Origin: Azolla caroliniana
Taxonomy: Eukaryota > Polypodiophyta
Direction: 5' to 3'
DNA length: 64,000 bases
Assembly: GCA_043228905.1 (NCBI GenBank)
Contig: JBHGNT010000005.1
Location: 2,418,001-2,482,000 of the forward strand
Made by a program: the position numbers and the translations under genes. Shown in pieces: positions 1 to 10,776 of this stretch; the first letter of the stretch is position 1; each line of letters begins with the position of its first letter. A model generated the notes under the pieces. That model did no database searches, had not been told where the DNA came from, and was given only the letters and a program-made list of their open reading frames with translations.

Positions 1-63
1 GGCTAGCGACATTTAAAGATTTTCCTTAAGTTTCATTGGAAGAACCCTAATAGCGATCTTAGA

Positions 64-79
64 GAGAGAGAGAGAGATT
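64..79. repeat. GA microsatellite
   Basis: A short run of AG dinucleotides lies just beyond the 3' end of the P450 gene. Confidence 0.9.
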
Positions 80-113
80 TGGAGTATGCGTGCAAACTTA
101 AAGTTGGTGTGCT

Positions 114-2333
114 CTAAGGGATCCTAGGGAAGTTTATAGATCGCCTAGCCTTGACATTGACCTCGCTAGTTTTGGTCATGGGTAACATGGAAGTTGAAGA
201 AGAGGAGCGGCGACGGACATTGACAGGAAGTCCCTCCAACATTTTGAGAGTGATGGCAATGCCATAGTAGGGTTCGAAGTCTGGGTGGGCGAGCGAGATT
301 CGGAAGCGGCGGATGATGGCAGCTGCCGCACACTTCATCTGGAGGATGGCCATATCCTTACCTATACATGTGCGCGGGCCTCCTTGGAACACCGGGAACT
401 TGTATGGACTTACTTGCACAAACGTGCCTACATTGTCCTCGTCACCCGCGATTGTGTCAGTCTTTTCGAGCCATCGTTCAGGTTTGAACTCATGGCAGTC
501 GGAGCCCCATATTTTGTCCATTCGTGCCACGGCATACGCATTGTATATCAGGTGTGTTTTCTTGGCGACTTTGGTCCCGTTGGGTAGCACATCCGCCTCC
601 TCCACGAGCTTTATGTCATGAGGCACGGGAGGATACAATCTTAGCCCTTCGTGTATGGCAGCATGGAGATAAGTCATCCCCTTCAGCTCATCATATGTGA
701 ACTCTTCTTCCTCTTCTTCCTCGTCTTCACTTTGCATATCTTGACTATGCTCTTGACCAATGTTGTACACTCCATCATATTCATTCACACTAGACTTCTC
801 ACTTCGCTTAACTTGCGTGGACTCATCACCAAACTTATCCCCAGCTAAATCATGCTCAAAATGGCCACTCTTAGCTTGGCCTGATTTCTCCCCACCCACA
901 TACATACCTTGACCATACAAGGCTTGACTACACTCATCCTCAATAATTATATGCTTCTTGACTTGGCCACACTCCTTCTCATCTTCTACATGGTTTGCTT
1001 GACCAAATTCATGCACCACATCCAAATGAACCCTATGACCAAGCTTCACCTCACCTTGCTTACATTGCTTACCTTGTTCACCATCTTGACCAGGCTCTGT
1101 TACCGTCATCATCTTCTTCGATTCCGCATCGCCATGAAGACCATCGCAGGGATCAGGAGCTATTTTTGCACTGTGATTCTTCTTCTTCTTTGCCGACTCC
1201 TCCAGGGAAGGCTTCTTCCGCATTTGCAGCACTCTAGTTACCTCGTCATAGATTTTTTCTTCTATATGAGGGTGTTTGATAAGCAACCAGAAGAACCAAG
1301 TCAACCCAACAGAGGAGGAATCCCTCCCAGCTACCATGAAGCTAATGCTAGTGTCACGAAGGAACTCATCTTTCTTCCGATCCTCTGACAGATATAGCTT
1401 CTCGTAATCACCAGCATATTGCTTCTTGTCTTCTCCCACTTTCTTATCTGTCTCATTAAATTGCACCATACTCATTAATCTTGATAAAAGATCACATGCT
1501 TCTTGCCTATCCTTCATCAGGTGTTCTTTTTTCCGCCTTGCGATCACATTCATGGCGAAGCTATGCACCACATGTAGGGCTTCGGAGAGCTTCCTCTCGG
1601 GGCCCACATTCATGGCCCTGGCGAACTTCCATAGCCAGTTGGGCAAGAAGAACCTCTTGAGGATGAGCTCCGAGGCGTCATCAAACGCCTGCACTAGAGG
1701 CCCATTCTCTAAAGACAAGTCTAGACAGGCTGGGTCTACACCCAGGGTCACTTGGCACACATTATCAAAAGCAAATTTCATAAAGATGTCTTGTAAATCT
1801 ATACTCATTGCCGGAGACGATGAGCATGCTTCTTTCAAGACTGGGACAAGGCGATTCGTGACCTCATTCTGGACAGTGCGGAGGATGAAGGTCTTAAGAG
1901 AATGTGCCGAGAAGCCATTGATTGTCATCTTCCTTTGGAACTTCCATTGGTCTCCGTCCGTATTAAAGATGCTGTCCCCTAACATGTCTTCCATGACCAT
2001 GTGAAACCTAAAGCCTTTGCTATAGTTGGGAAAGTTGGTCTTCAGCATGTGCTCTATGACAAGTGGGTCAGCCGTCGTGTGGAACTCCATCCCGAAGATT
2101 TTGGTTGAGAACGTTAGGTCATCTTCATCGTACATTATCTCGGCTACAAAGTCATGCAATCGGTGGATGTTTCGAAACAAGGGGATTGCTGTCCCTATGA
2201 AAGGTAGGGCACGTGGAGGGCCAAACAACCACCATAAAAACATGGTAATGATTAGGCTCACCGGTATCATAATCTCTCGAGGGATTGAAAGCAATGATGA
2301 AACCATCATATCTATGTTCCTTAGAAACTCCAT
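114..2333 (-). CDS. CYP86-clan cytochrome P450 with an internal hydrophilic insert
   Basis: This is an intronless 739-residue P450. In the CYP86 clan such enzymes are ER-anchored monooxygenases that usually hydroxylate fatty acids for cutin, suberin, wax or oxylipin metabolism. Visible features are an N-terminal membrane segment (about 20-38) followed by GPPRALP, an IFNTDGDQW motif (about 122-130), the I-helix AGRDSSS (335-341), the K-helix EGLR (562-565, the ExxR pair), PERW (618-621) and the heme-binding FQGGPRTCIG with Cys656. AGRD-SSVGLTWFFWLL and GGPR-C-GKD fit the CYP86/CYP94 group. I cannot choose the family. The usual length is about 500-550 residues; the excess is a charged stretch at about 372-543 between helices J and K, plus a short Ser/Arg-rich tail. 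All catalytic motifs are intact and there is no stop, so a working gene is likely. The start is the first Met, about 20 residues before the anchor. The fatty-acid substrate is family inference only. Confidence 0.9.
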   Translation of the reverse strand: MEFLRNIDMMVSSLLSIPREIMIPVSLIITMFLWWLFGPPRALPFIGTAIPLFRNIHRLHDFVAEIMYDEDDLTFSTKIFGMEFHTTADPLVIEHMLKTNFPNYSKGFRFHMVMEDMLGDSIFNTDGDQWKFQRKMTINGFSAHSLKTFILRTVQNEVTNRLVPVLKEACSSSPAMSIDLQDIFMKFAFDNVCQVTLGVDPACLDLSLENGPLVQAFDDASELILKRFFLPNWLWKFARAMNVGPERKLSEALHVVHSFAMNVIARRKKEHLMKDRQEACDLLSRLMSMVQFNETDKKVGEDKKQYAGDYEKLYLSEDRKKDEFLRDTSISFMVAGRDSSSVGLTWFFWLLIKHPHIEEKIYDEVTRVLQMRKKPSLEESAKKKKNHSAKIAPDPCDGLHGDAESKKMMTVTEPGQDGEQGKQCKQGEVKLGHRVHLDVVHEFGQANHVEDEKECGQVKKHIIIEDECSQALYGQGMYVGGEKSGQAKSGHFEHDLAGDKFGDESTQVKRSEKSSVNEYDGVYNIGQEHSQDMQSEDEEEEEEEFTYDELKGMTYLHAAIHEGLRLYPPVPHDIKLVEEADVLPNGTKVAKKTHLIYNAYAVARMDKIWGSDCHEFKPERWLEKTDTIAGDEDNVGTFVQVSPYKFPVFQGGPRTCIGKDMAILQMKCAAAAIIRRFRISLAHPDFEPYYGIAITLKMLEGLPVNVRRRSSSSTSMLPMTKTSEVNVKARRSINFPRIP
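705..1220 (-). other. Low-complexity insert inside the P450 coding region
   Basis: This stretch encodes about residues 372-543 of the P450. It opens with a lysine run (AKKKKNHSAK), continues with loosely repeated G-Q modules (FGQAN, ECGQV, YGQGM, SGQAK, IGQEH), and ends in a run of nine glutamates (EEEEEEEEE, about 538-546, in DEEEEEEEEEFTYDEL) just before the normal FTYDELKGMTYLHAA helix. The frame stays open for more than 500 bases with no splice-like borders that would clearly remove it. P450s of this clan normally have only about 10-20 residues here. It could be a retained in-frame intron or a genuine insert expanded by slippage. Confidence 0.75.
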
Positions 2334-3334
2334 GGGATGATAAACTTGTAGGGTTTCTCAAAGAATTTGAAATGAAATTGGATTATGTTGTAGACTATAT
2401 TGATTTACTAAGAATATGCTTTGAACACTAGGTTACAAAGTTTGTGGAGAGAACTTAACATCTACAAATGCTTGATCTTGGATTCATCCTAATGGAAGAT
2501 ACGTCAATATATGTATGCTACGGATGTGAGGTAGTTGAGAATATTGCTTTGATGTCTCCTAAATGTATATCTACCCAAATGTAACAATGTCGTGGCCAAC
2601 CATGCATGATCTAGGATTCGCTCATAAATTTAAATGACCTATCCAACATCGTGTTTATTACACCAAGAAAATAGATAAGCAACTGAATGAAGTGTAAATG
2701 AATCATCCCAACACAGGAAAATAATGTATATAAAGGCAATATGTACTCTCAAATTAAATAAACACATAGATTACAGTATTGAAGTACCACGAACTATTTA
2801 CACTAGGCCAAGTGCTTTTTCCATGGACACTTGATTAAGTTATACCTCGTATAATATTGCGTCATGATAATTTTCTTTGGTTAGATGCTGGTTGGGTAGA
2901 GTATTTAATGATTGCCAACTTCTCACCATTTACCGTTTTATTGAATGGAAATGGTTAGGTGTGCCAAGGTAGACAAGGAGTGTAATCTTTCTTGTTTTTA
3001 ATGTTATAAAGTGAAAGTTTACCTTTTCTTATTGCAAAACTGGGAAAAGAAATCACTCTACTGAGATTTCAGCCTTACTTTGAGCGCGTACTGATATTTT
3101 CTGTATGCTTTATTTTTTGTGGGTTTTTACCTCAAAATGAAGTTTCCCACGAGTAAGTAATATATGATGGTCCCAAAAAAGAAATCAATCACACATTTTT
3201 TTAGCATTATATATAAATATTACTAATGGGAAATCTCAAAGCCAGGAGAAATTCCACAATAATAATAATAATAATTATTTTCCAACAATGGTTTATATTA
3301 TGTCTAAAGTGATTTTAATTATATATGAATAGTG
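2334..3334. other. Intergenic, upstream of the P450
   Basis: AT-rich sequence containing the promoter of the minus-strand P450. I see no second gene and no repeat that I can name. An AAT run (about 3259-3275) is a minor simple repeat. Confidence 0.6.
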
Positions 3335-4120
3335 CCTCATGTCGATGGAGGAAATACCTAGAGAGGTGGCTGATACCTCCAACATATACAACCATTAACC
3401 ATGCAAAAGGCATTCATCATTTCCCATCTCTTCTTAAAAACCTCTTGCTTTCAAAAGACTATATCTAAATCACCCTTGATAGCATCATATTCTCCTTTCC
3501 GTGTATGCACCAAAGTCAACCAAGTCTCCTTGACTACATTCACAACATTCCACTGAATTTCTTGAAATATCCCTTGATATCTACTAGTCCACAAAATCCA
3601 TAAAACTATTGAACTAATCATCTCCCGAACCACACAATCCTGTACTGAATTAATAGACATACCTAGCGACACTTCCGCGACATATCGACCTCTCGTATAC
3701 AATGCAAAGTTAACATTTTCTTTTTCATAATCTTATCGTTCACCCTTGATATCTGCCCACATCATTGCCCCCATTTATATACTCTAGAGCCATATATCTC
3801 ATGCAAGAGACACAAAAAACAATTTCCAAACCAATTTAGTTGCCATATATGACCACAATACACAATCAAGAGACTCTGTTTCTAACCCACACAAATCACA
3901 CATCTTATTTACATCTTGACAATACATCCAAACCATAACAGGAACCGCATAATGAACAAGCAACCATCTAAATACAATAATCTTCTTTGAATTTGCATGG
4001 CCCATAGCCATTTCCAAAATGTTGCCATGCGAGTAGGATCAACATTATAACTCAACTATGTCTTAGTTGCTGTCAACCAGTGGGGCACCATATGCCTTCT
4101 CATTTCCCTTCCCAATCGAC
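3335..4120 (-). mobile_element. LINE relic, zf-RVT and C-terminal part
   Basis: Minus-strand fragments match the C-terminal part of a plant LINE reverse-transcriptase protein. They include FWKWLWAM, then the zinc-binding region in pieces (CDLCGLETESLDC), then WILWTSRYQGIF, then KGEYDAIKGD, and finally a QPP-RYFLH remnant of the QPPRWLFP-like end. Several frameshifts and stops separate these pieces, so it is a 5'-truncated dead copy. A second copy of its 3' end lies at 8798-8958, and a same-family copy on the plus strand at 48830-49300 shares the KGEYD motif. Confidence 0.7.
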
Positions 4121-4739
4121 ACGAATATTGAAAAAATGGAATCAACCAAACATTACAACGATAATTTACAACATGTTGCATTAGACACACTAGAAAGATA
4201 GTGCATTTTTATGTCATTAGAGATGTGACAAACATAAACGGATCATCATGGAGATAACCTAAATAATTGATATGGACAAGAAGTTGATTGCCCATAATTT
4301 CGCTGGTTAGGGACAATCCAAAGTGTCCATAAAGAACATATACACGTTTTTGTTTGTCTTTATAGCAATGCATTATTATGGCCCCACACATGCAAACTTA
4401 AAGCATTCGCCGAAAGTTGGGAAGTGAAGAAAAAAAGTTGACTTTTCTTTAGTAGTATCCATGTGCCAAAATATGAGTTACCCAAAAAATTGATTCCTTT
4501 GAAAGTTATAATATATGAAAGATTATACAAAACGAGATAATGCGATGCATAGCCTTTTATCAACAATTAACCTCGAGAGACCATAGAGAGAAAGTCATCG
4601 CAAATACCCCCTACAAATAAGGCAAACTTTTAATTTCATGTGATTCAAGAGTTATTATTTTTGGGTTGGTGCATTTCAAGCGAAACTTAGTACAAATTTT
4701 CTAATACAAAGTTTTTTTTATACCAAAAGTTGCTTAATG
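4121..4739. other. AT-rich sequence, possibly a further LINE remnant
   Basis: No gene is recognised. The adjoining LINE may extend some way into this stretch, but I cannot follow the protein. The last 100 bases form the target region of the retroposon at 4758-5052. Confidence 0.4.
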
Positions 4740-4757
4740 AAACTTAGTGCACATTTT

Positions 4758-5052
4758 AGATGGGTGTTCCCTCCAAGTGTTCCTAACATCTAGATGGGTG
4801 CTGCCATGAGGAGCGAATGGAGGACATCTATGCTGAATTCTGTTTTGTATGAGGCTCACGTGGAGAATATGTGTTCGAGTAATGCTATACACATAGAATG
4901 ATGTGGTGTTTTGGAGTTGTTTTTTTTTATGTTGTTTCATCTACACATTGTTTTCCTTTGACATGCAAGATGTCTTGTAAGATATGAGTTGTAAATGATT
5001 CCTTTGTACATTCTTAACTAATGGAAGTAGATGTTTTTGGAATGGAAAAAAA
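4758..5052 (+). mobile_element. Retroposon (SINE or 5'-truncated LINE) with A-tail and 18-bp TSD
   Basis: An insert of about 295 bp is flanked by the direct repeat AAACTTAGTGCACATTTT at 4740-4757 and 5053-5070. It ends in an A-run directly before the right copy. This is the signature of target-primed reverse transcription. No coding capacity is recognised. Its 3' tail (ACTAATGGAA..., then an A-run) resembles that of the smaller insert at 39156-39252, so the two may share a parent LINE. Confidence 0.75.
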
Positions 5053-5070
5053 AAACTTAGTGCACATTTT

Positions 5071-6509
5071 TTACCTAAAAGTTCTATTTTTAGGTTGATG
5101 CATTTAAACTTACTGCATTTTTTCTAACATGTGTAAGATTCAAACGTATATCCTCTAACTTAATCACAAAGCTAAACAATATAAGCCTTGAGGCATTACA
5201 ATGACCTTATCAATAGTGTCATAACATCACAATATATGTGTGAGAGGTTTGGAGCCCACACATGAATTTTTAAATTTTTTTTATTTTACAAATATTAGTA
5301 TGTATACAAAAAAGGTAGTCGTGATGTATAAGTGGAGAATATGGTTGGTTTGGATGTGGGTTCACATCATGTGCCGTTGGCAATATGACAACAATAGCTA
5401 TCTTCACTAGCTCTTGGATCAAACAAACTCAAACAAATTTTGATGGTGCTCAGTCGATGTCCCTTGATCTACCAATCATAGAGGGGAGTGTAAGCGCGTT
5501 TATATTAGTGGGAGAAGGAAATCTAAGCTCATTGTACAAATGAATGAAGGGGATACTTTTAATATCCCAATTCCCACTCACTCTACCATCCTTACTAGGT
5601 TGATCCTAACTTCAACGTGTACTTACATAGCCTCATATATAAACCAAGCCCATGCCTTCTTGTATGAAGTGTTGATGTCCTTGATGTATAATTTATTTAA
5701 TATTAGTATTGTTACCATAAAACATATGCTCCATTGGTATTAATAAAAAGCCCGGAGGCAGTATACAAATAGTACATAATATTGTTTCATCTCCACCAGT
5801 ATATCTGAAATGATTCTAGTATTTGTAAAAACTGTTGGGAAAAAAAAAACAGCCATAAAACACAACATTAATATTAGTATTGTTCATAGTCTCATTGTAT
5901 AATCATGCATATTTTTCTTTATACATGGTCTTGTGAATATTGTCTATTGAATATTCCCTTCTTCTCTTTTTGTTTACCGTAAACAGAAATGTCTTAATTA
6001 CAAAAGTTGAATTACAATTGATGGAATGTGGTATCTTATTGATTCATCACAAAATCAACTAAGCCCCACGATATCCTCATATCTAGATACATTATGGACT
6101 TGTACAATTCCATGTGATAAAAGGTCAATGAAAATGATGGCGATGATCCCTTACCAAGCTACTAATCCCTAATTCCACATGTCAACCTTCCTAAAGTCTA
6201 AAACAAGGAGAACTGACATATATGTCCTTGAACCCCATATGGAGTAGAAAAAACAAAGGTATGCCACATATGCCGATTATATAACAATCCCTAATACCTT
6301 AGGTACTTTAAGGCTATCTCAAAATGTGGAGACGACATCCTTGAGTCCACTTATAGAAGCCCACACTAGATATATGAATTTCCAAATAGCCCTTCACACT
6401 TATAGACAAATGACTTTGGCCACTAACTTATATACTCCCCCCATTAAGGAAATAGGTTGCCAAGGAGTAAAAAATGATGTACATGGCATGGAACTTTCAA
6501 CAACAAGTT
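5071..6509. other. Intergenic AT-rich sequence
   Basis: No gene, RNA or classifiable repeat is seen. Short open frames here have no recognisable motif and are treated as chance. Confidence 0.5.
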
Positions 6510-6520
6510 TATCAAACCAA

Positions 6521-6573
<53 letters not shown>
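6521..6573. repeat. Compound TC/AC microsatellite
   Basis: A run of TC dinucleotides passes directly into an AC run. The same compound order recurs at 48533-48607. Confidence 0.95.
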
Positions 6574-6576
<3 letters not shown>

Positions 6577-7823
6577 CTTAATCTATATTCTAATATACAT
6601 AACTATATTCTCTAGTTCTTTCTGAGCCTTATTCTCGAATCTCGAGTTCAAAATCCAAACTACAAGTCCAAGGAGTATGATTTTTCTTTCCATATTGAAT
6701 GACATAGAGTTGATATCAATAAGTGCTTGGGCATGTCCTCTCATTTCATTGTAGGTGCCCTAACATGCTCAATTGATATGACTTCAATAATTGTACTACA
6801 ATGAGCTATGCTTTACATCCTCGTTTCATTCAACTTGTGACAACATCTATAAGACATGGTTTGATATTATTTTGAAGATATGATTAATATTTCACACAAT
6901 GTAGGTTGTCATGTACCCATCATATGTTCTTTATTTTCTATGTTTTATTACCAACATCCCAAGCTGAGACTGGAAGTAGGTGGTGTGCCTCCATGTTGTT
7001 TACTTTCAACACATAACTTTGGACTCTCATCACACCCACTAGTTTCATGGTTCTCACTACATTTCAAGATCAAATAGAGTAGTCAACTTGAGTTAAAGGA
7101 GGCACCATAGGTGTACCTTCTCAATGTTATTCTACTAAGGAAGTTGTTTACTTCCTCTGAATAGTTTCGCCAAATATAGGAAGTCTCTAGCTTTTGAAAT
7201 AGCTTTCAATATAATATTGTGAAAGGAACTCTTGGCAAAACATTGTATACCAAATTCTCAAATGAAACAAAGCAATGTTAGGAAACATGTTGTGATGTAA
7301 CTTCTATTTTGTGCACAATATGGTGCTCTACTCACAAGGTGTCAACACACTTGAACACTAGTGCGTATTGTTGAGGATATTTGTAAAGAGAACGACCTAT
7401 CAAAGAATGTATGGAGAACCAAATGCATTATTGTCAAGACCAATTGACCAAATGTTATGTAATAAAAAAACATTTGTCCATGATTCTACTCCCTTTCATT
7501 ATGATTGAGAGAGTAAAAAGATGGTATTGTGTTTTAGTTTGAAAATTGCTTAGCTAATGGTCAAGTTTATTGTCTACCTCTACCCACTCACTCATTTCTT
7601 TTCCATGATTGTAATGTTTAGTTTTATGAATGTAGAGTTTCTAAGTTAATTTAGTAGTTAGAAAGCTTAGTTTTGTTTTCACCTTGGTTTTAATCCAAAT
7701 GTTTTGTCATTCTTTAGGAAGCCTTTTCTAGTGGTTTGATCAAACTTGAATATATATTTTGAGTGGAAAACCTAGTGCCTTCAAAGAGCTTTACTTTGTG
7801 GATATACATTTCTTTTCCACAAG
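6574..7823. other. Intergenic AT-rich sequence
   Basis: Nothing recognisable apart from scattered short A/T runs. No open frame here resembles a known family. Confidence 0.5.
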
Positions 7824-8600
7824 CTAGAAACACGCGCCTTTCTTCATTTCCTTGTATGTGTTGGTTAGACAAAGATTTGCATGCATTTGGTTAACATGTA
7901 AATGTTCATAGAGTGATCGAGCATATCTTCTTCTCTTAAATATAGATAATCTCTTAACCTCCTTTCCCCTCCCCTTAAAATGTCTCCATACGTCATTTCT
8001 TTTGCTCGCATGAGAGATTTCATCTTCTTTAGTTTTCTTATTGCATTTTAAAAAGAAAAAACATATCCTTCCATTAGTTTTAAAAAGCATATCAGCAACA
8101 AAATACAAAATGATGGAAAGGAAGTGATTATCCTTCCCCAACCCGTCTTGTATAAGACTATAGCTAGCCATGAATCCTTCATTTGATAGACTTGATTGAG
8201 CACTTCCTCAATAGTTGAACTTGAAACATCCCATGAATTTGCATACGTTCAAACCAAATCAATCTTCCTCATCATGTTCATATTCAACATATCCAGATAC
8301 CACCTTTGGGTCATGACATGCATCCAATATACCACCACATTTACAATGACCAAGCATCATCTATTTTCCATATTCAATGTAAAACTGAAGCAAATCATTA
8401 TGGTATAGAGGTCATTTCGTATGCCTCGATCCATGATTCCAACATGTATGAACATGCCTTCATGTACAACCATGTGATCGACACCCACCTTAAGGGATCT
8501 CAACCCATCGAACAGTTTATATGCATCTGATAAACTTCCACATGTTGCATACAAATCAATAGTGCTTCTAATGAGCATATTCAAGTTGATACCTAGCTGA
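7824..8600 (-). pseudogene. PPR-protein relic
   Basis: On the minus strand, IRSTIDLYATCGSLSDAYKLFDGLRS (near 8580-8500, shown only in part) has the helix-turn-helix pattern of a PPR repeat. Further downstream, ADMLFKTNGRICF matches a phrase also found in the PPR relic at 43550-43910. Stops and frameshifts break the frame throughout. PPR proteins bind organelle RNA; this copy cannot. Only one or two repeats are convincing, so the limits are approximate. Confidence 0.5.
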
Positions 8601-8797
8601 GTGATGTCAATATGGATTTCTTTTCCTGTCTTTTAACTCAGATGTGTTCGAACATGAAAATCACATCTTGAATGCAAGATTTGAAGAACAATGACACCAT
8701 CCATCACATAAGAAGAAACAAACTTCTTTCAAATGCATACATAAGAGCATCCCCCCCCCCCTCCCCCCCACATGTCCAAATCCACATGTCTCCTATC

Positions 8798-8958
8798 GGT
8801 GGAGGAAATACCCTGAGAGGTGGTTGATACCTCCAACGTATACAACAATTAACCATGTAAAATACATTCATCCTTTCCCATCTCTTCTTAAAAGTCTCTT
8901 TCTTTCGAAAACCTACATCTAAATCACCCTTGATAGTGTCATATTCTCCTTTTATAGC
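8798..8958 (-). mobile_element. LINE 3'-end fragment, second copy
   Basis: About 160 bp is clearly similar by eye to 3339-3500: the same order of GGTGGAGGAAATACC-like start, TTCCCATCTCTTCTTAAAA and TAAATCACCCTTGATAG. It is the 3' terminal part of the same LINE family as 3335-4120. A run of C lies just upstream (8753-8770). Confidence 0.7.
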
Positions 8959-10336
8959 CTAACCCTCCGAATGAAACAATATGTGGTTGCTTCACACAAT
9001 AATGTTGTTTTCTTAGTTATTGACGACCTTGTTTTGATTTTTCCTCGAACCAATTTCAAGGAAACTCTTATGGTCTTGTGTTTGTCTCTATTCCCCATTT
9101 GAAAGATAAGAGGTGTAACCTTTTGTATGGTTTCATGCATCTTCTTCCATTTTTTATGGAGGTCCATATTGATATCCAATTGTTTTTGCAAAATGGAGGG
9201 ATTTATTTTTGCAAGCAACTCAATGTCAGGACTCGGGAGCAAGAATGTGCCCAAAAGCAAGGTACAAAGCAAAAATATGAGTTGAACTAGAAAGAGCTTA
9301 ACCGCTAGTGAGTAAAAACTATAAGGGAATAGACGAGAAGTTCATTTTAATGAAGATGACAAGAACTTAGAGAGGGGATTAGGCTGAAGACAACCAAAAA
9401 ATAGTAGGCCAAAAAAAGTAGTTGGGAAACACATGAAGCGACCATGAGTATTGTGGTAAATTAATGTTAGAAAGCCTAGATAAGTCAACATTAGGTAAAA
9501 GGAGTGACAAAAGTGAATGGCAAAATGTCCAGAAGAGCAATGTGAGGAATTTATTGGGGTTGTGTGATGAATGGAGGGAAGGGCCTAGGATCAACTTTAA
9601 GAATGTGAAGGTGCCAAGGACAAATTTAGAGCCACATGGGAATGTTAAAGAACCCATGAGATATAATGGAGAACTTGATTTGTGGAAGGCCCAAGGAATT
9701 ATTATGGAGCATAATAGCTTGAAGAAGTGCCAATGATTAGGTCAAAAGGCATGGAAATTGTGATAGAGGGTGTAACAACAATCATGGAGTCCTTAACAAT
9801 GTGACATGATTTAACAACAATCTTAGAGTGCTTGAAAGTGTGGAGAGTCCCAATGTGAAGCTAGGAGCATTAAAGCATGAGAAGGAGTCCATGGGCCATG
9901 ACTAATTGTAGTGACCCAATAATGAAAAATGACGTGTCGTTAAACCTAAGGAAAAACATGCTCGAGTTGGGGTGGGGATGAAACACTTAACAACATGGTG
10001 AATGATTAGGTTGAGGAATGTAAAGTCTCACATAACAATCAAACAATATGGGGAATTTAGGCCTCCCAAAAGAGAGATGTCTCAATGGCTCAAAGAAAAT
10101 TTATTGACAATTCACTGATGTCATAGGGAGGCCAAGGGATGAAAATCTCGAAATAATAAAGGATAAAGGTTGGGTTGAGTGTGGAGAAAACAAGCTCGAG
10201 AATGGAGTGCCAAAGGAAACAACTTGCTAATTACCAGAAATAAGTTCTAAGTGAGGATGGTGAGTCATGACCCACATTAGAGAACTAATAATGGTCACAC
10301 AGTGATGATGAACTTGTGAGTTGAGACATAGTTGTG
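8959..10336. other. Intergenic sequence
   Basis: No gene is recognised. Open frames near 8952-9272 and 9379-9736 have no family motifs and conflict on opposite strands. The base composition is slightly purine-rich on the plus strand from about 9300 to 10300. Confidence 0.45.
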
Positions 10337-10346
10337 AGAGATACAT

Positions 10347-10766
10347 AACAATCGGCAACGGTTCGGTTTGAACCGAACCAAACCACGAAACCGCGGTTTA
10401 ATGGTTCGGTTCGGTTTCAACAGTCAAAAACCACGGTTTAAACGGTTATTTATTATTATTTTTTTAAAATTTAAAAATTCAAAAAGAAAATCTAAAAATT
10501 GTTTTAAAACAATCTTTGCATTTTTAGACCTTATTCTCACATTATAGGAACATCTTAAAAATTTTGAGAATGTTAAAAAATGAAATATTATAAATTTTAA
10601 AAAATTAAAAATTAGACCTATGTTGAAAACTGAAACCGTGGTTTTTACGGTTTAATGGTTTCACGGTTCGGCTTAACGGTTTCACGGTTCGGTTGAAGTT
10701 TCAACATTTGTAAATGGATTCCAAACCAGTTCGGTTTCAAACTGAACCGAACCGTTGCCGATTGTT
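10347..10766. mobile_element. Mutator-like MITE with 10-bp TSD
   Basis: A 420-bp non-coding element. Its ends are AACAATCGGCAACGG and the inverse complement CCGTTGCCGATTGTT. It is flanked by the direct repeat AGAGATACAT at 10337-10346 and 10767-10776. TSDs of 9-11 bp with long inverted ends are typical of Mutator-like elements. The subterminal regions are packed with GGTTCGGTT / AACCGAACC motifs that extend the fold-back; the centre is A/T-rich. No transposase. Confidence 0.8.
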
Positions 10767-10776
10767 AGAGATACAT

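Noticed and set aside
285-2340. Plus-strand open frames opposite the P450, up to 192 residues
   Set aside because: They are antisense shadows of a gene with complete P450 motifs and have no motif of their own.
8749-8770. Long C-run as a special structure
   Set aside because: A simple homopolymer with one interruption; no companion motif supports a G-quadruplex or i-motif role.
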